This document shows, in pieces, positions 13,900-14,008 of a stretch of 14,008 nucleotides of DNA. The position numbers and the translations under genes are program-made. Origin of the DNA: Candidatus Aerophobota bacterium (GTDB lineage: Bacteria; Aerophobota; Aerophobia; Aerophobales; B3-G15); the NCBI GenBank assembly GCA_011372105.1, contig DRTT01000009.1, forward strand, positions 1-14,008, read 5' to 3'. Position 1 is the stretch's first letter; each line of letters opens with the position of its first letter. The notes under the pieces were generated by a model. The model saw only the letters and a program-made list of their open reading frames with translations, ran no database searches and was not told where the DNA came from.

Positions 13900-14008
13900 A
13901 AAGTGTGGGTATTGTGAAAAATACAAGTTTTCTTCTTAAGGGAGCAAGATTTAACAGAGCAGGAAAGACAAAATTACCCCTTTCAGTCTCTTTTTTAAAC
14001 TTTAAAAA
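13896..14008 (+). CDS. Start of next operon gene, probably fliK (hook-length control), 3' partial
   Basis: An open frame starting at ATG 13896 (ATGA overlap with the previous stop) and running 37 codons to the right edge with no stop. The visible N-terminus, MKSVGIVKNTSFLLKGARFN followed by a Lys/Ser-rich stretch, is not diagnostic. FliK N-termini are poorly conserved. The identification rests on gene order alone: fliJ, ylxF-like, fliK. Confidence 0.45.
   Translation, partial: MKSVGIVKNTSFLLKGARFNRAGKTKLPLSVSFLNFK

Noticed and set aside
1..14008. tRNA, rRNA, CRISPR arrays, insertion sequences or attachment sites
   Set aside because: None was seen. Almost all bases are coding on one strand, with only two gaps over 100 bp (1298-1473 and 7123-7225), both explained by promoters.

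Overview
This window is one densely packed, single-strand (+) motility locus. It holds fifteen supportable genes, two of them cut by the window edges, and no gene on the - strand. The DNA is AT-rich, the proteins are rich in Lys, Glu and Ile, and start codons often overlap the previous stop. The presence of two NtrC-type activators and two good sigma-54 promoter sequences suggests a flagellated bacterium with sigma-54-controlled flagellar genes, probably Gram-negative and possibly thermophilic. I cannot name the taxon from the sequence. The core gene order flgB-flgC-fliE-fliF-fliG-fliH-fliI-fliJ-(ylxF/motE-like)-(probable fliK) is the classic order also known from Bacillus.

Left part (1-1297): the 3' portion of an NtrC-family sigma-54 activator. 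Its receiver domain enters from the left edge, and Asn replaces the usual phospho-accepting Asp. It also lacks the first of two conserved arginines near the nucleotide-sharing interface. A 176-bp gap follows, with a -24/-12 sigma-54 promoter at 1424-1439.

Middle part (1474-7122): a regulatory and assembly operon. It encodes a stand-alone response regulator, a 78-residue protein with a CxC...C cysteine cluster, a 663-residue single-pass TPR protein, a FlgN/FliT-like chaperone candidate, a soluble PAS histidine kinase and a complete NtrC-type response regulator. The genes overlap or sit within a few bases, so they probably share the promoter at 1424.

Right part (7189-14008): a second sigma-54 promoter (7189-7204) lies directly before flgB. 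It is followed by an unbroken operon for the proximal rod (FlgB, FlgC), the rod/MS-ring adaptor (FliE), the MS ring (FliF), the rotor switch (FliG), the export ATPase complex (FliH, FliI, FliJ), a membrane-anchored MgtE_N-like coiled-coil protein (YlxF/MotE family) and the start of what is by synteny fliK.

Inferred logic: the cytosolic kinase phosphorylates the complete NtrC-type regulator, which drives the sigma-54 promoters of both its own operon and the flgB operon. The activator at the left edge, with its altered receiver, would act independently of phosphorylation or as a modulator. The least explained components are the TPR membrane protein, the small cysteine protein and the degenerate activator.
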